From assembly GCA_029266015.1 (NCBI GenBank), contig JAJUFK010000020.1, positions 1 to 16,600 of the forward strand: a stretch of DNA of 16,600 bases, in the 5' to 3' direction. A model generated the notes under the pieces. That model was given only the letters and a program-made list of their open reading frames with translations. It searched no databases and was not told the origin of the DNA. Numbering within the stretch: the first letter of the stretch is position 1; each line of letters starts with the position of its first letter. The DNA comes from Bacteroidota bacterium. GTDB taxonomy: Bacteria > Bacteroidota > Bacteroidia > Bacteroidales > UBA1715. Shown in pieces: positions 6,496 through 13,416 of the stretch. A program made the position numbers and the translations under genes.

Positions 6496-7317
6496 ATGAA
6501 TATAGAATTATCACATCTTCCGCTTCGCGAACAAAAACCTCGCACCAAAGGATTTACCGTGTTAGAAGATACCGGCGAAAGTTTATCGGCACTAGATCAA
6601 TGGTTACAAACTGCGGCACATTGCATAGATTATGTGCGACTTACACCACAATCATTTGTTTCGCAACAAGCAATTAAAGATAGAATTTCGTTATACACAT
6701 CGTATGCTGTGATTCCGTTTATAAGCGGCTTATTGTTTGAGGCTGCATATTTACGATCACACGTACATGAATATCTAAAAACACTACAATCACTTTCGAT
6801 TACATGTTTAGAAATTTCTGATGGAACTATAGAAATACCATATACCGAAAAAGCACAGATTATGAAACAGTATTCTACATCGTTTGATGTAATAGCTAAA
6901 ATTGGTGCTGCAAAAAAAGAATATAAATTCCATACCGATAATTGGCGACTGTATATTGACAGTGCATTGCAATCAGGCGCTAAACACATAATGATAGAAG
7001 GTGGTGAAGCAGGTGCTTCGCAACTTATAAATGGCCAATTGCAAATAAATGAAATACTTGCACATGGTATAGCAAAATATGCTCCGACAGAATCGTTGAT
7101 TTGGGAAGCTCCTGAAATTGCACAACAAATATGGCTACTCAATCAGTACGGGAGCACGGTAAATATTGCAGGGATACAATTGAACAAAATATTAGAAACA
7201 GAATCCATTCGACAAGGATTGTCAATACATACATTACTGCAATATCTTCCACCGCAACTGAGTGTTGGAAAAGTTCGGGAACTAGATACTATTTATAATT
7301 TTGATTGGCAAATTTAG
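6496..7317 (+). CDS. Divergent phosphosulfolactate synthase (ComA)-family protein
   Basis: The 273-residue protein aligns by eye along its whole length with the ComA family, a TIM-barrel group that adds sulfite to phosphoenolpyruvate to give phosphosulfolactate. Recognisable blocks: KPRTKGFTV at 14-22, LEISDG at 105-110, MIEGGEAG at 166-173, IWEAPEIAQQ at 202-211, TVNIAGI at 221-227. Several family motifs have changed: the FGWGTS-like motif is LTPQSF (49-54), EVGKK is KIGAAKK (135-141), EGRESG is EGGEAG, and EAPQKSQQ is EAPEIAQQ. Either the reaction or the substrate may therefore differ. It lies 11 bases after the sulfite reductase electron donor and one base before the siroheme gene, so use of sulfite is plausible. 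Plant HSA32 and Bacillus YitD belong to the same family; coenzyme M synthesis is not implied. Confidence 0.78.
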   Translation: MNIELSHLPLREQKPRTKGFTVLEDTGESLSALDQWLQTAAHCIDYVRLTPQSFVSQQAIKDRISLYTSYAVIPFISGLLFEAAYLRSHVHEYLKTLQSLSITCLEISDGTIEIPYTEKAQIMKQYSTSFDVIAKIGAAKKEYKFHTDNWRLYIDSALQSGAKHIMIEGGEAGASQLINGQLQINEILAHGIAKYAPTESLIWEAPEIAQQIWLLNQYGSTVNIAGIQLNKILETESIRQGLSIHTLLQYLPPQLSVGKVRELDTIYNFDWQI

Positions 7318-7318
7318 T

Positions 7319-7759
7319 ATGTATTTACCTATTAATTTAAACATATCGCAAAAACGGATACTCTTTGTAGGAGGCGGAGCGGTGTGTTTACACAAAATTA
7401 TGGCAGTGCAAAAGTTTACCTCATCTATTACGATAGTTTCCAAAGAATTTTTGCCCGAAGTAGAAGCTCTTGGATTTCATTGTAAAACTAAAGAATATGA
7501 TGAATACGATTTGGATACTGCCGATATAGTATATGCATGCACCAACAATACTGATACTAACATGCAAATTTATGCAGATGCGAAACGTCGCGGTTTATTG
7601 ATAAATGTTGCCGACAATCCTGCATTATGTGATTTTATTTCGCCTGCCGTACATACCCAAGGAAACATAACGCTAGCGGTAAGTTCCGGTGGAACCGATG
7701 TAAAAAAAACAGTGAGAATACGCAATATGATACGTGAATTTTTGACAGAGCATTTGTAG
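7319..7759 (+). CDS. Precorrin-2 dehydrogenase / siroheme synthase N-terminal domain
   Basis: From ATG 7319, one base after the previous stop, the protein has 146 residues; a TTG at 7301 would overlap the preceding gene and adds nothing conserved. The NAD-binding VGGGAVCLHK lies at 17-26, followed by ACTNNTDTN at 73-81, NVADNPALCDFISPA at 96-110 and VSSGGTDVKK at 121-130. This is the Met8p/CysG-N fold that oxidises precorrin-2 to sirohydrochlorin and, in bifunctional members, inserts iron. The catalytic aspartate is either D99 or D105; I do not assign it. The protein lacks the C-terminal domain of longer siroheme synthases, as usual for separate genes in Bacteroidota. With the methyltransferase downstream it supplies siroheme for the sulfite reductase. 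Confidence 0.9.
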   Translation: MYLPINLNISQKRILFVGGGAVCLHKIMAVQKFTSSITIVSKEFLPEVEALGFHCKTKEYDEYDLDTADIVYACTNNTDTNMQIYADAKRRGLLINVADNPALCDFISPAVHTQGNITLAVSSGGTDVKKTVRIRNMIREFLTEHL

Positions 7760-7776
7760 TAAATTGGCTACTAAAA

Positions 7777-7850
7777 CACCAAGACACAAAAAAAGGCAAT
7801 AACTATAAATTATAATAAAATAATCTTTGCGTCTTAGAGCCTTTGTGGCA
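7777..7850. repeat. Imperfect inverted repeat between the siroheme genes
   Basis: The 104-base gap holds CACCAAGACACAAA (7777-7790) and, on the other side of a 35-base AT-rich stretch, TTTGCGTCTTAGAG (7826-7839). The second is the near reverse complement of the first (11 of 14 positions). The right side continues CCTTTGTGGC to 7850. I recall similar CTTTGCGTCTT-CTTTG text as a dispersed intergenic element in several Bacteroidota genomes, but this is memory, not a search. Confidence 0.55.
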
Positions 7851-7863
7851 AAAAATATAGAAT

Positions 7864-8559
7864 ATGAATATACCAACCATATATTTAGTGGGATTTGGAC
7901 CGGGCAACCCTGAATTACTTACTATTAAGGCTGACAAACTATTACGCGAAACCGAAGTTATTTTTTACGATAATCTCATAGATGAAAAAGCACTTGAAAC
8001 CTATAGTGCACAAAAAATATATGTAGGGAAACGTAAAGGGCGTCACAGTAAAAATCAAGATGAAATTAACCAAATTTTGTATACTGCTACCTCAAAGTAT
8101 TCACATATAGTTCGATTAAAAGGTGGTGATCCACTTATATTTGGCAGAGTGGGTGAAGAAATAGAATTTTTAAAACAAAAAGGGATTCATGTTGAGGTAG
8201 TTCCGGGCATTTCATCTGCATCTGCATCTGCATCTGCCTGTGGCATTTCGCTCACCAAACGTGGAGTTTCATCGTCGGTTGCATACTGCACAGGGCATCC
8301 TTTACATTATATGAATATTCCCACTGCCGATACATTAGTATTTTTTATGGGAGCAAGCTCATTGCAAGAAATTATGCACGTGTTGTTGCAAAAACAATGG
8401 GCTCCATCTACCCCTGTTGCAATAATTTACAATGCATCTATGCCAAACGAATATATATCAAAATATACCATTGAATCGATACTTTCAGAGAATATCAAAG
8501 GAGTTTCTCCTTCGATAGTAATTATTGGAAGAATAGTTTCAAGTAAAAATTTATTCTAA
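7864..8559 (+). CDS. cobA: Uroporphyrinogen-III C-methyltransferase (SUMT)
   Basis: A 231-residue tetrapyrrole methylase that uses two S-adenosylmethionines to convert uroporphyrinogen III to precorrin-2, the entry step to siroheme. Signature blocks: VGFGPGNPELLTIKA near the N-terminus, YDNLID, VGKRKGRHSKNQDEIN, RLKGGDPLIFGRVGEE, VVPGISSASA, LTKRGVSSSVAYCTGH and FFMGASSLQEI. The length matches stand-alone SUMT. In the loop after PGI the usual Ala-rich sequence is encoded by four CATCTG hexamers, giving Ser-Ala repeats, without changing the usual loop length. It acts together with the dehydrogenase 104 bases upstream, and both serve the sulfite reductase. Whether it also feeds cobalamin synthesis cannot be told; no other cobalamin gene is near. 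Confidence 0.93.
   Translation: MNIPTIYLVGFGPGNPELLTIKADKLLRETEVIFYDNLIDEKALETYSAQKIYVGKRKGRHSKNQDEINQILYTATSKYSHIVRLKGGDPLIFGRVGEEIEFLKQKGIHVEVVPGISSASASASACGISLTKRGVSSSVAYCTGHPLHYMNIPTADTLVFFMGASSLQEIMHVLLQKQWAPSTPVAIIYNASMPNEYISKYTIESILSENIKGVSPSIVIIGRIVSSKNLF
8213..8236 (+). repeat. Tandem hexamer (CATCTG)4 inside the SUMT gene
   Basis: Four exact copies of CATCTG run from 8213 to 8236 in frame, encoding alternating Ser and Ala after the PGI motif. Compared by eye with usual SUMT sequence, the loop is the normal length, so the present copy number is probably functional; gain or loss of a unit would change it by two residues without a frameshift. Confidence 0.9.
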
Positions 8560-8630
8560 GCAAATACTAATTGTAAATTTTTTCTTTTAAAAAAATATTT
8601 CCGTTCTTTGTAGTACAAAATACAAATGCA

Positions 8631-9905
8631 TTGTCTATTGATTCTCAACATATTTGGCATCCATATGCATCGGCAATCGATGCCGCTGAAAGGTTTCATG
8701 TAGTTTCTGCCGAAGGGATATATTTACAACTTGCCGATGGCAGACGTATCATTGACGGTATGTCAAGTTGGTGGTCGGTAATCCACGGGTACAATCATCC
8801 TCGCTTAAATACTGCTGCACACAAACAATTACAAGCTATGTCGCATGTTATGTTTGGCGGACTTACGCATACTCCGGCAATAGAACTTGCTAAACGCTTG
8901 CTAGCACTAGTACCACCAAATTTACAACATATATTTTATTCCGATTCGGGTTCGGTGGCTGTTGAGGTGGCAATGAAAATGGCAATTCAATTTTGGCATT
9001 CGCAACAAAAACCAGCAAAACACAAATTTGTAACTATTCGCGGCGGGTATCATGGCGACACGTGGCATGCTATGTCGGTATGTGACCCTGTAACAGGAAT
9101 GCATTCATTGTTTGCCAATTCTTTGCCACAACAATTCTTTGCACCTCGTCCTACATCTGTGTATGGTGGTTCATGGAATCCACACGATTTAGATGAAATG
9201 AAACTATTGTTAGAGCACAATCATGAATCAATAGCTGCATGCATTATAGAACCAATTGTACAAGGTGCCGGTGGTATGTATTTTTATCACCCACAATACT
9301 TAACTGAATTAGCATCATTGTGCAAAACATACAATATTCTGTTGATTGCCGACGAAATTGCCACCGGATTTGGGCGAACCGGAAAATTATTTGCATGCGA
9401 ACATGCCAAAGTAAAGCCAGATATTATGTGTATAGGCAAAGCTATTACTGGTGGTTATATGAGTTTTGCTGCCACCTTGTGCACTCAAGAAATTGCACAT
9501 AGTATTTCGAGTTATTCTCCTGGTGTATTTATGCATGGACCAACGTTTATGGGAAATCCTTTGGCATGTGCTATAGCCTGCGAAAGTATTGATATGCTTG
9601 TGGAATCCAATTGGCAACAAACAATACTTGCAATAGAATCGCAGCTTACAAAATTACTTGCTCCATTGCAAAACCACACATCGGTTGCCGATGTTAGGGT
9701 TTTGGGTGCAATAGGGGTAGTTGAAATGAAAAAACCGGTTGATATGAAAATTATTCAGCCATTATTTGTAGACCATGGTGTATGGGTGCGTCCGTTTGGT
9801 AAACTTATATATGTAATGCCACCGTATTGTATTACATCTCATGAATTAGTACGTTTAACAGCTGCAATTACAACAATAGTAACAGAATACTCACATGCTA
9901 TTTAA
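8631..9905 (+). CDS. bioA: Adenosylmethionine-8-amino-7-oxononanoate aminotransferase (BioA)
   Basis: The protein of 424 residues converts 8-amino-7-oxononanoate to 7,8-diaminononanoate, using S-adenosylmethionine as amino donor in known BioA. The diagnostic DGMSSWWSVIHGYNHP is at 42-57, QHIWHPY at 6-12, the PLP phosphate site SDSGSVAVE at 104-112, GGYHGDT at 138-144, DEIATGFGRTG at 241-251, the Schiff-base lysine K270 in IGKAITGG, and HGPTFMGNP at 302-310. No in-frame ATG exists upstream; the nearby ATG at 8626 is in another frame. The conserved N-terminus therefore requires the TTG start at 8631. The stop overlaps the next gene by 11 bases. It begins a second transcription group after the siroheme genes, 71 bases downstream of SUMT. 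Confidence 0.94.
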   Translation: MSIDSQHIWHPYASAIDAAERFHVVSAEGIYLQLADGRRIIDGMSSWWSVIHGYNHPRLNTAAHKQLQAMSHVMFGGLTHTPAIELAKRLLALVPPNLQHIFYSDSGSVAVEVAMKMAIQFWHSQQKPAKHKFVTIRGGYHGDTWHAMSVCDPVTGMHSLFANSLPQQFFAPRPTSVYGGSWNPHDLDEMKLLLEHNHESIAACIIEPIVQGAGGMYFYHPQYLTELASLCKTYNILLIADEIATGFGRTGKLFACEHAKVKPDIMCIGKAITGGYMSFAATLCTQEIAHSISSYSPGVFMHGPTFMGNPLACAIACESIDMLVESNWQQTILAIESQLTKLLAPLQNHTSVADVRVLGAIGVVEMKKPVDMKIIQPLFVDHGVWVRPFGKLIYVMPPYCITSHELVRLTAAITTIVTEYSHAI

Positions 9906-11313
9906 TTCATCGGTTTTTGCTATTTTTCTTTGTATCGTATTTTGTTTGTATTGGCTTGTTTTTAAGCAAACGAAACAACAAAACGTACTGCTATTACTTG
10001 CAAGTTTATTTTTTTATGGCTGGTGGGATTGGCGTTTTTTATCCCTTATATGCTTCTCATCGGTTTTAGATTTTGCAATAGGTTTGGCATTGCAAAATAC
10101 TCAAATACAGAGCAAGCGAAAATGGCTTCTCATTACCAGCATTGTTGTAAATATTGGTTTATTATTTACCTTTAAATACTATAATTTTTTTGTAGAGTCG
10201 TTTATTACTGTATTTCAAACCTTTGGAATTAACCTCAACATTCAAACACTTTCAATTATACTTCCATTAGGCATTAGTTTCTATACGTTTCAAACCTTAA
10301 GTTATACTATTGATGTGTATAAACGTGTTTTTGAACCTACAAAAGACATTATTGCTTTTATGGCATATATTTCATTTTTTCCGCAACTGGTTGCAGGGCC
10401 CATAGAACGAGCATCGAATTTGTTGCCGCAATTTTTTAAAAAACGCACTTTTGATAAAACATTTGCATTAGAAGGATTAAAAATAATGCTATGGGGATTT
10501 TTTAAAAAAATTGTGATAGCCGATGGTATTTCGGTACTAATTGACCCCATTTTTAAATCTCCGGAACAATACAACGGTGCAACATTAGCAGTAGCCGGGA
10601 TGCTGTTTGCCGTTCAAATATATGCGGATTTTTCAGGATATTCGGAAATTGCAATTGGCACAGCGCGATTGTTCGCATTTCGGTTGATGAAAAATTTTAA
10701 TTATCCATATTTTGCTTCTTCAATTATTGAATTTTGGAAACGCTGGCATATATCGTTAACCAGTTGGTTCAAAGACTATATATACATTCCATTAGGGGGC
10801 AATAGGTATGGGTTGCAAAAACAAATTATAAATACCTGCATTATATTTATTATAAGTGGTATATGGCATGGAGCCAATATTACATTCATTCTATGGGGTA
10901 TTGCTCATGCATTTTTCTTCATACCGGGAATTTTTTTACGAAAAAAAATATATGCGATACCTGCGTTTGTCAATAGCATTCTTCTTATTGGTAAAATATT
11001 TTACACCAATTGCATAGTCATATTGCTTTGGTTTTTATTTCGGGCTGAATCTATGAAAGATGTGACAATTATTTTCTCGAAAATATTCAGTTCCAACATA
11101 TTTCATCAAAGTGTGGAATTTCCTGTGTACATATATATTCTCACATGTATAGTTTTTATTACAGAATGGTTTGGTCGCACCTATGATTTTGCAATAGTTG
11201 GGATTGCAAACAAAGCACCACGTGCTATTCGTTGGGGCGTATATTATATTCTTATATATACCATCTTATATTATTTCGAAACTCCTTTACAATATATATA
11301 TTTTCAATTTTGA
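9895..11313 (+). CDS. MBOAT-family membrane-bound O-acyltransferase (AlgI/DltB-like)
   Basis: A 472-residue polytopic membrane protein with about ten hydrophobic segments from the N-terminus on. MBOAT hallmarks are clear: LPLGISFYTFQTLSYTIDVY at 124-143, FFPQLVAGPIER at 161-172, YADFSGYSEIAIG at 243-255, FWKRWHISLTSWFKDYIYIP at 280-299 with H285, and SGIWHGANITFILWG at 321-335 with the presumed catalytic H325. AlgI-type members move an acetyl or other acyl group across the membrane to an extracellular glycan. The gene starts inside the end of bioA (11-base overlap) and its stop overlaps the TTG start of the next gene, which encodes a membrane-anchored SGNH-like protein, the usual partner. The acceptor is unknown. 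Its position between bioA and bioF is unexpected. Confidence 0.93.
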   Translation: MLFNSSVFAIFLCIVFCLYWLVFKQTKQQNVLLLLASLFFYGWWDWRFLSLICFSSVLDFAIGLALQNTQIQSKRKWLLITSIVVNIGLLFTFKYYNFFVESFITVFQTFGINLNIQTLSIILPLGISFYTFQTLSYTIDVYKRVFEPTKDIIAFMAYISFFPQLVAGPIERASNLLPQFFKKRTFDKTFALEGLKIMLWGFFKKIVIADGISVLIDPIFKSPEQYNGATLAVAGMLFAVQIYADFSGYSEIAIGTARLFAFRLMKNFNYPYFASSIIEFWKRWHISLTSWFKDYIYIPLGGNRYGLQKQIINTCIIFIISGIWHGANITFILWGIAHAFFFIPGIFLRKKIYAIPAFVNSILLIGKIFYTNCIVILLWFLFRAESMKDVTIIFSKIFSSNIFHQSVEFPVYIYILTCIVFITEWFGRTYDFAIVGIANKAPRAIRWGVYYILIYTILYYFETPLQYIYFQF

Positions 11314-12251
11314 ACGGATTTTTTAGACATATCATACTCTTTCTTGCAATACTTATCATATTAGCTATAGGTATAGATATATGGATTTCTAGTCATTTGC
11401 GAAAATCTAAATCATATAGTGCAGGAGAATATGCCGTATGGAACGACATTTTTGCCGATAGAATACATCATGATATACTTATATATGGTTCCTCGCGTGC
11501 GTGGGTTCATTTTTCGCCATATATTATAGATTCTGTTACAAAACTTTCGACTTACAATATGGGATTAGATGGGCAAAGTTTTGAAGTTCAATATCTTCGT
11601 CATGTTAAAATTTTTAAACGACATATACCAAAGATTGTAATTTTTTCATTAGATGTTTTTAGTTTAGAACGAGATACAGATATATACAATGTTGAACAAT
11701 TTTTACCGTATATGCCGGATTATGATATTTGGAAATATACGCATAGAAATAAAGGATTTACAATGTTTGACTATTGGTTGCCTGCTATACGATATGCCGG
11801 GAGAAGAAAAGAGATATCACTCGCTATTTCACAAATAGATTCAGCGCAAACAAAATTATATAGAAACAAAGGATATAAGCCAATTGATGCTTATTGGAGT
11901 AAGCAGGTTGAAGAAAATTTACAAAAGAAAAAAGAACGATATGTGGTGATAGATTCAACACTTAAAATGTTGTTTGAAAGATGTGTTGCAGAATGTATTG
12001 CTAAACAAGTAAGAGTTTACTTTGTTTATTCGCCTGAACATATATTAGGACAAAAACATATTGTTAATAGAGATTCAATTCTTACTATATATTCGCAAAT
12101 TGCAAAGAAATATAATGTACGATTCTATGATTTTTCTTCTGAAGCAATGTGTCTATCTACAAAGTATTTTTACAATGCAAGTCATTTAAATTCGGTTGGT
12201 TCAGAATTATTTAGTAAAAAATTAGCAGATTCATTAGCACTAACATTTTAA
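11310..12251 (+). CDS. Membrane-anchored SGNH-hydrolase-like protein, MBOAT partner
   Basis: I choose the TTG at 11310, overlapping the MBOAT stop (TTGA), because the 313-residue product then begins MNGFFRHIILFLAILIILAI, a basic end followed by one transmembrane helix, as usual in this group. An ATG at 11232 would place 26 unlikely residues in front. The extracytoplasmic part has a block-I motif ILIYGSSRAW at 57-66 with the candidate nucleophile serine at 61 or 62, MGLDGQSFEVQY as a possible block II, and FYNASHLNSVG at 287-297 near the C-terminus with H292. The partner aspartate three residues before this histidine in active SGNH enzymes is N289 here. Such proteins complete acyl transfer started by MBOATs (compare AlgX/AlgJ, PatB). 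The substrate cannot be told, and activity is uncertain. Confidence 0.75.
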   Translation: MNGFFRHIILFLAILIILAIGIDIWISSHLRKSKSYSAGEYAVWNDIFADRIHHDILIYGSSRAWVHFSPYIIDSVTKLSTYNMGLDGQSFEVQYLRHVKIFKRHIPKIVIFSLDVFSLERDTDIYNVEQFLPYMPDYDIWKYTHRNKGFTMFDYWLPAIRYAGRRKEISLAISQIDSAQTKLYRNKGYKPIDAYWSKQVEENLQKKKERYVVIDSTLKMLFERCVAECIAKQVRVYFVYSPEHILGQKHIVNRDSILTIYSQIAKKYNVRFYDFSSEAMCLSTKYFYNASHLNSVGSELFSKKLADSLALTF

Positions 12252-12260
12252 AAAAAAATG

Positions 12261-12268
12261 TATTTTTG
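12261..12268 (+). promoter_or_regulatory. Possible -7 promoter element before bioF
   Basis: TATTTTTG matches the Bacteroidota TAnnTTTG element exactly and lies 28 bases before the bioF start, in a 45-base gap. No TTG -33 element is seen at 19-21 bases upstream, so this may be a weak or chance match. Confidence 0.35.
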
Positions 12269-12296
12269 ATATATAAATGCGAGTGAATACATTTCT

Positions 12297-13415
12297 ATGG
12301 CACAATTAGATAAATATATAGCAAAAATTGAGGAACTTCGTGAACATGGAAATTTACGAATATTACGGAATGAAATACCCGAAGATATTGTTAATTTGAG
12401 TTCTAATGATTATTTAGGACTACAGCAAAATAAAGAGTTGTACGAGGAATTTCTCGATGAAATTTCTATCAGTTATTATCGGTTTACAGCGGCCTCATCT
12501 CGCTTGCTTTCGGGTAATTCTCCCGAATATGGTACCCTTGAATCACAATTGCAAACAATGTATGGCCGTCAAGCTGCTTTAGTATTCAATAGCGGATATC
12601 ATGCTAATTGTGGTATATTACCGGCACTTGCAGGTCCTAATGATTTGATAGTCGCCGATAAATTGGTACACGCCAGCATTATTGATGGTATGCGATTGGG
12701 ACAAGCACAATACGAAAGGTTTCGACATCTTGACTATGAGCATTTAGAAAAAATTCTTTCAGAAAACAAAAATAAATTTGATACTATTTTTATAGTAAGT
12801 GAAAGTATTTTTAGTATGGATGGAGATAGAGCTAATATTCCATTATTGATTGACTTAAAGAAAAAATATAATGCCTTACTATACGTAGACGAAGCACATG
12901 CCGTAGGAGTATATGGCGACACCGGACTTGGACTATGCGAAGAGTATAATGTAATACACGATTGTGATTTTATAGTAGGGACTTTTGGTAAAGCATTGGC
13001 ATCGGTGGGAGCGTTTGTTATTTGCGATGAAATTTTTAAAACATATTTAATAAATCACGCTCGTACACTTATATATACCACTGCGTTACCTCCAATTAAT
13101 TTGGCATGGAGCCAGTTTATTTTGAGTCAACTTCATACTTTTGGTTCACAACGTCAAAGACTTATAAAACTCAGTAAAGAATTTGCTCATTTACTGAGAG
13201 TTGAATGGCAATCGCATATTATTCCTTATATTATTGGCAGCAATACCGATACTATTGCATGTTCGGAATTGTTGCAGCAAAATGGTTTTTATGTATTACC
13301 TATAAGGTATCCAACAGTAGCTAAAAATACTGCACGATTGCGGTTTTCATTACAAGCAATTCATACATTGAACGAATTACAAAAAATACCGGCAATCCTT
13401 GCAAGTAGAAAATAA
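12297..13415 (+). CDS. bioF: 8-amino-7-oxononanoate synthase (BioF), alpha-oxoamine synthase family
   Basis: A 372-residue PLP enzyme that condenses a pimeloyl thioester with alanine to give 8-amino-7-oxononanoate, the substrate of BioA. Family marks: NLSSNDYLGL at 33-42, the GTLESQL region at 79-85, FNSGYHANCG at 97-106, DKLVHASIIDG at 121-131, SESIFSMDGD at 168-177, VDEAHAVGVYG at 197-207 and the Schiff-base lysine K232 in GTFGKALAS. The length is close to other BioF. The family also includes 2-amino-3-ketobutyrate ligase, serine palmitoyltransferase and cysteate acyltransferases of sulfonolipid synthesis. The presence of bioA in the same gene run supports BioF. No bioB, bioC, bioD or bioH is in the window. 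The gene ends one base before the stop of the convergent TPR gene. Confidence 0.88.
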   Translation: MAQLDKYIAKIEELREHGNLRILRNEIPEDIVNLSSNDYLGLQQNKELYEEFLDEISISYYRFTAASSRLLSGNSPEYGTLESQLQTMYGRQAALVFNSGYHANCGILPALAGPNDLIVADKLVHASIIDGMRLGQAQYERFRHLDYEHLEKILSENKNKFDTIFIVSESIFSMDGDRANIPLLIDLKKKYNALLYVDEAHAVGVYGDTGLGLCEEYNVIHDCDFIVGTFGKALASVGAFVICDEIFKTYLINHARTLIYTTALPPINLAWSQFILSQLHTFGSQRQRLIKLSKEFAHLLRVEWQSHIIPYIIGSNTDTIACSELLQQNGFYVLPIRYPTVAKNTARLRFSLQAIHTLNELQKIPAILASRK

Positions 13416-13416
13416 A

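Noticed and set aside
6630..7142. 170-codon open frame on the minus strand inside the ComA-like gene
   Set aside because: It mirrors a conserved plus-strand gene, shows no family motif and has no gene context; an antisense shadow.
7301..7321. TTG at 7301 as the start of the precorrin-2 dehydrogenase
   Set aside because: It would overlap the ComA-like gene by 17 bases and add six unconserved residues; ATG 7319 directly after that stop is a better start.
8604..8612. GTTCTTTG before bioA as a promoter -7 element
   Set aside because: Only the TTTG part fits; the TA of TAnnTTTG and a correctly spaced TTG are missing.
12297..13415. Cysteate acyltransferase of sulfonolipid (capnine-type) synthesis, with the ComA-like and CysK-like genes as cysteate suppliers
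   Set aside because: Attractive because of the sulfur genes, but bioA in the same run and BioF-type motifs make biotin synthesis simpler; no sulfonolipid reductase gene is present.
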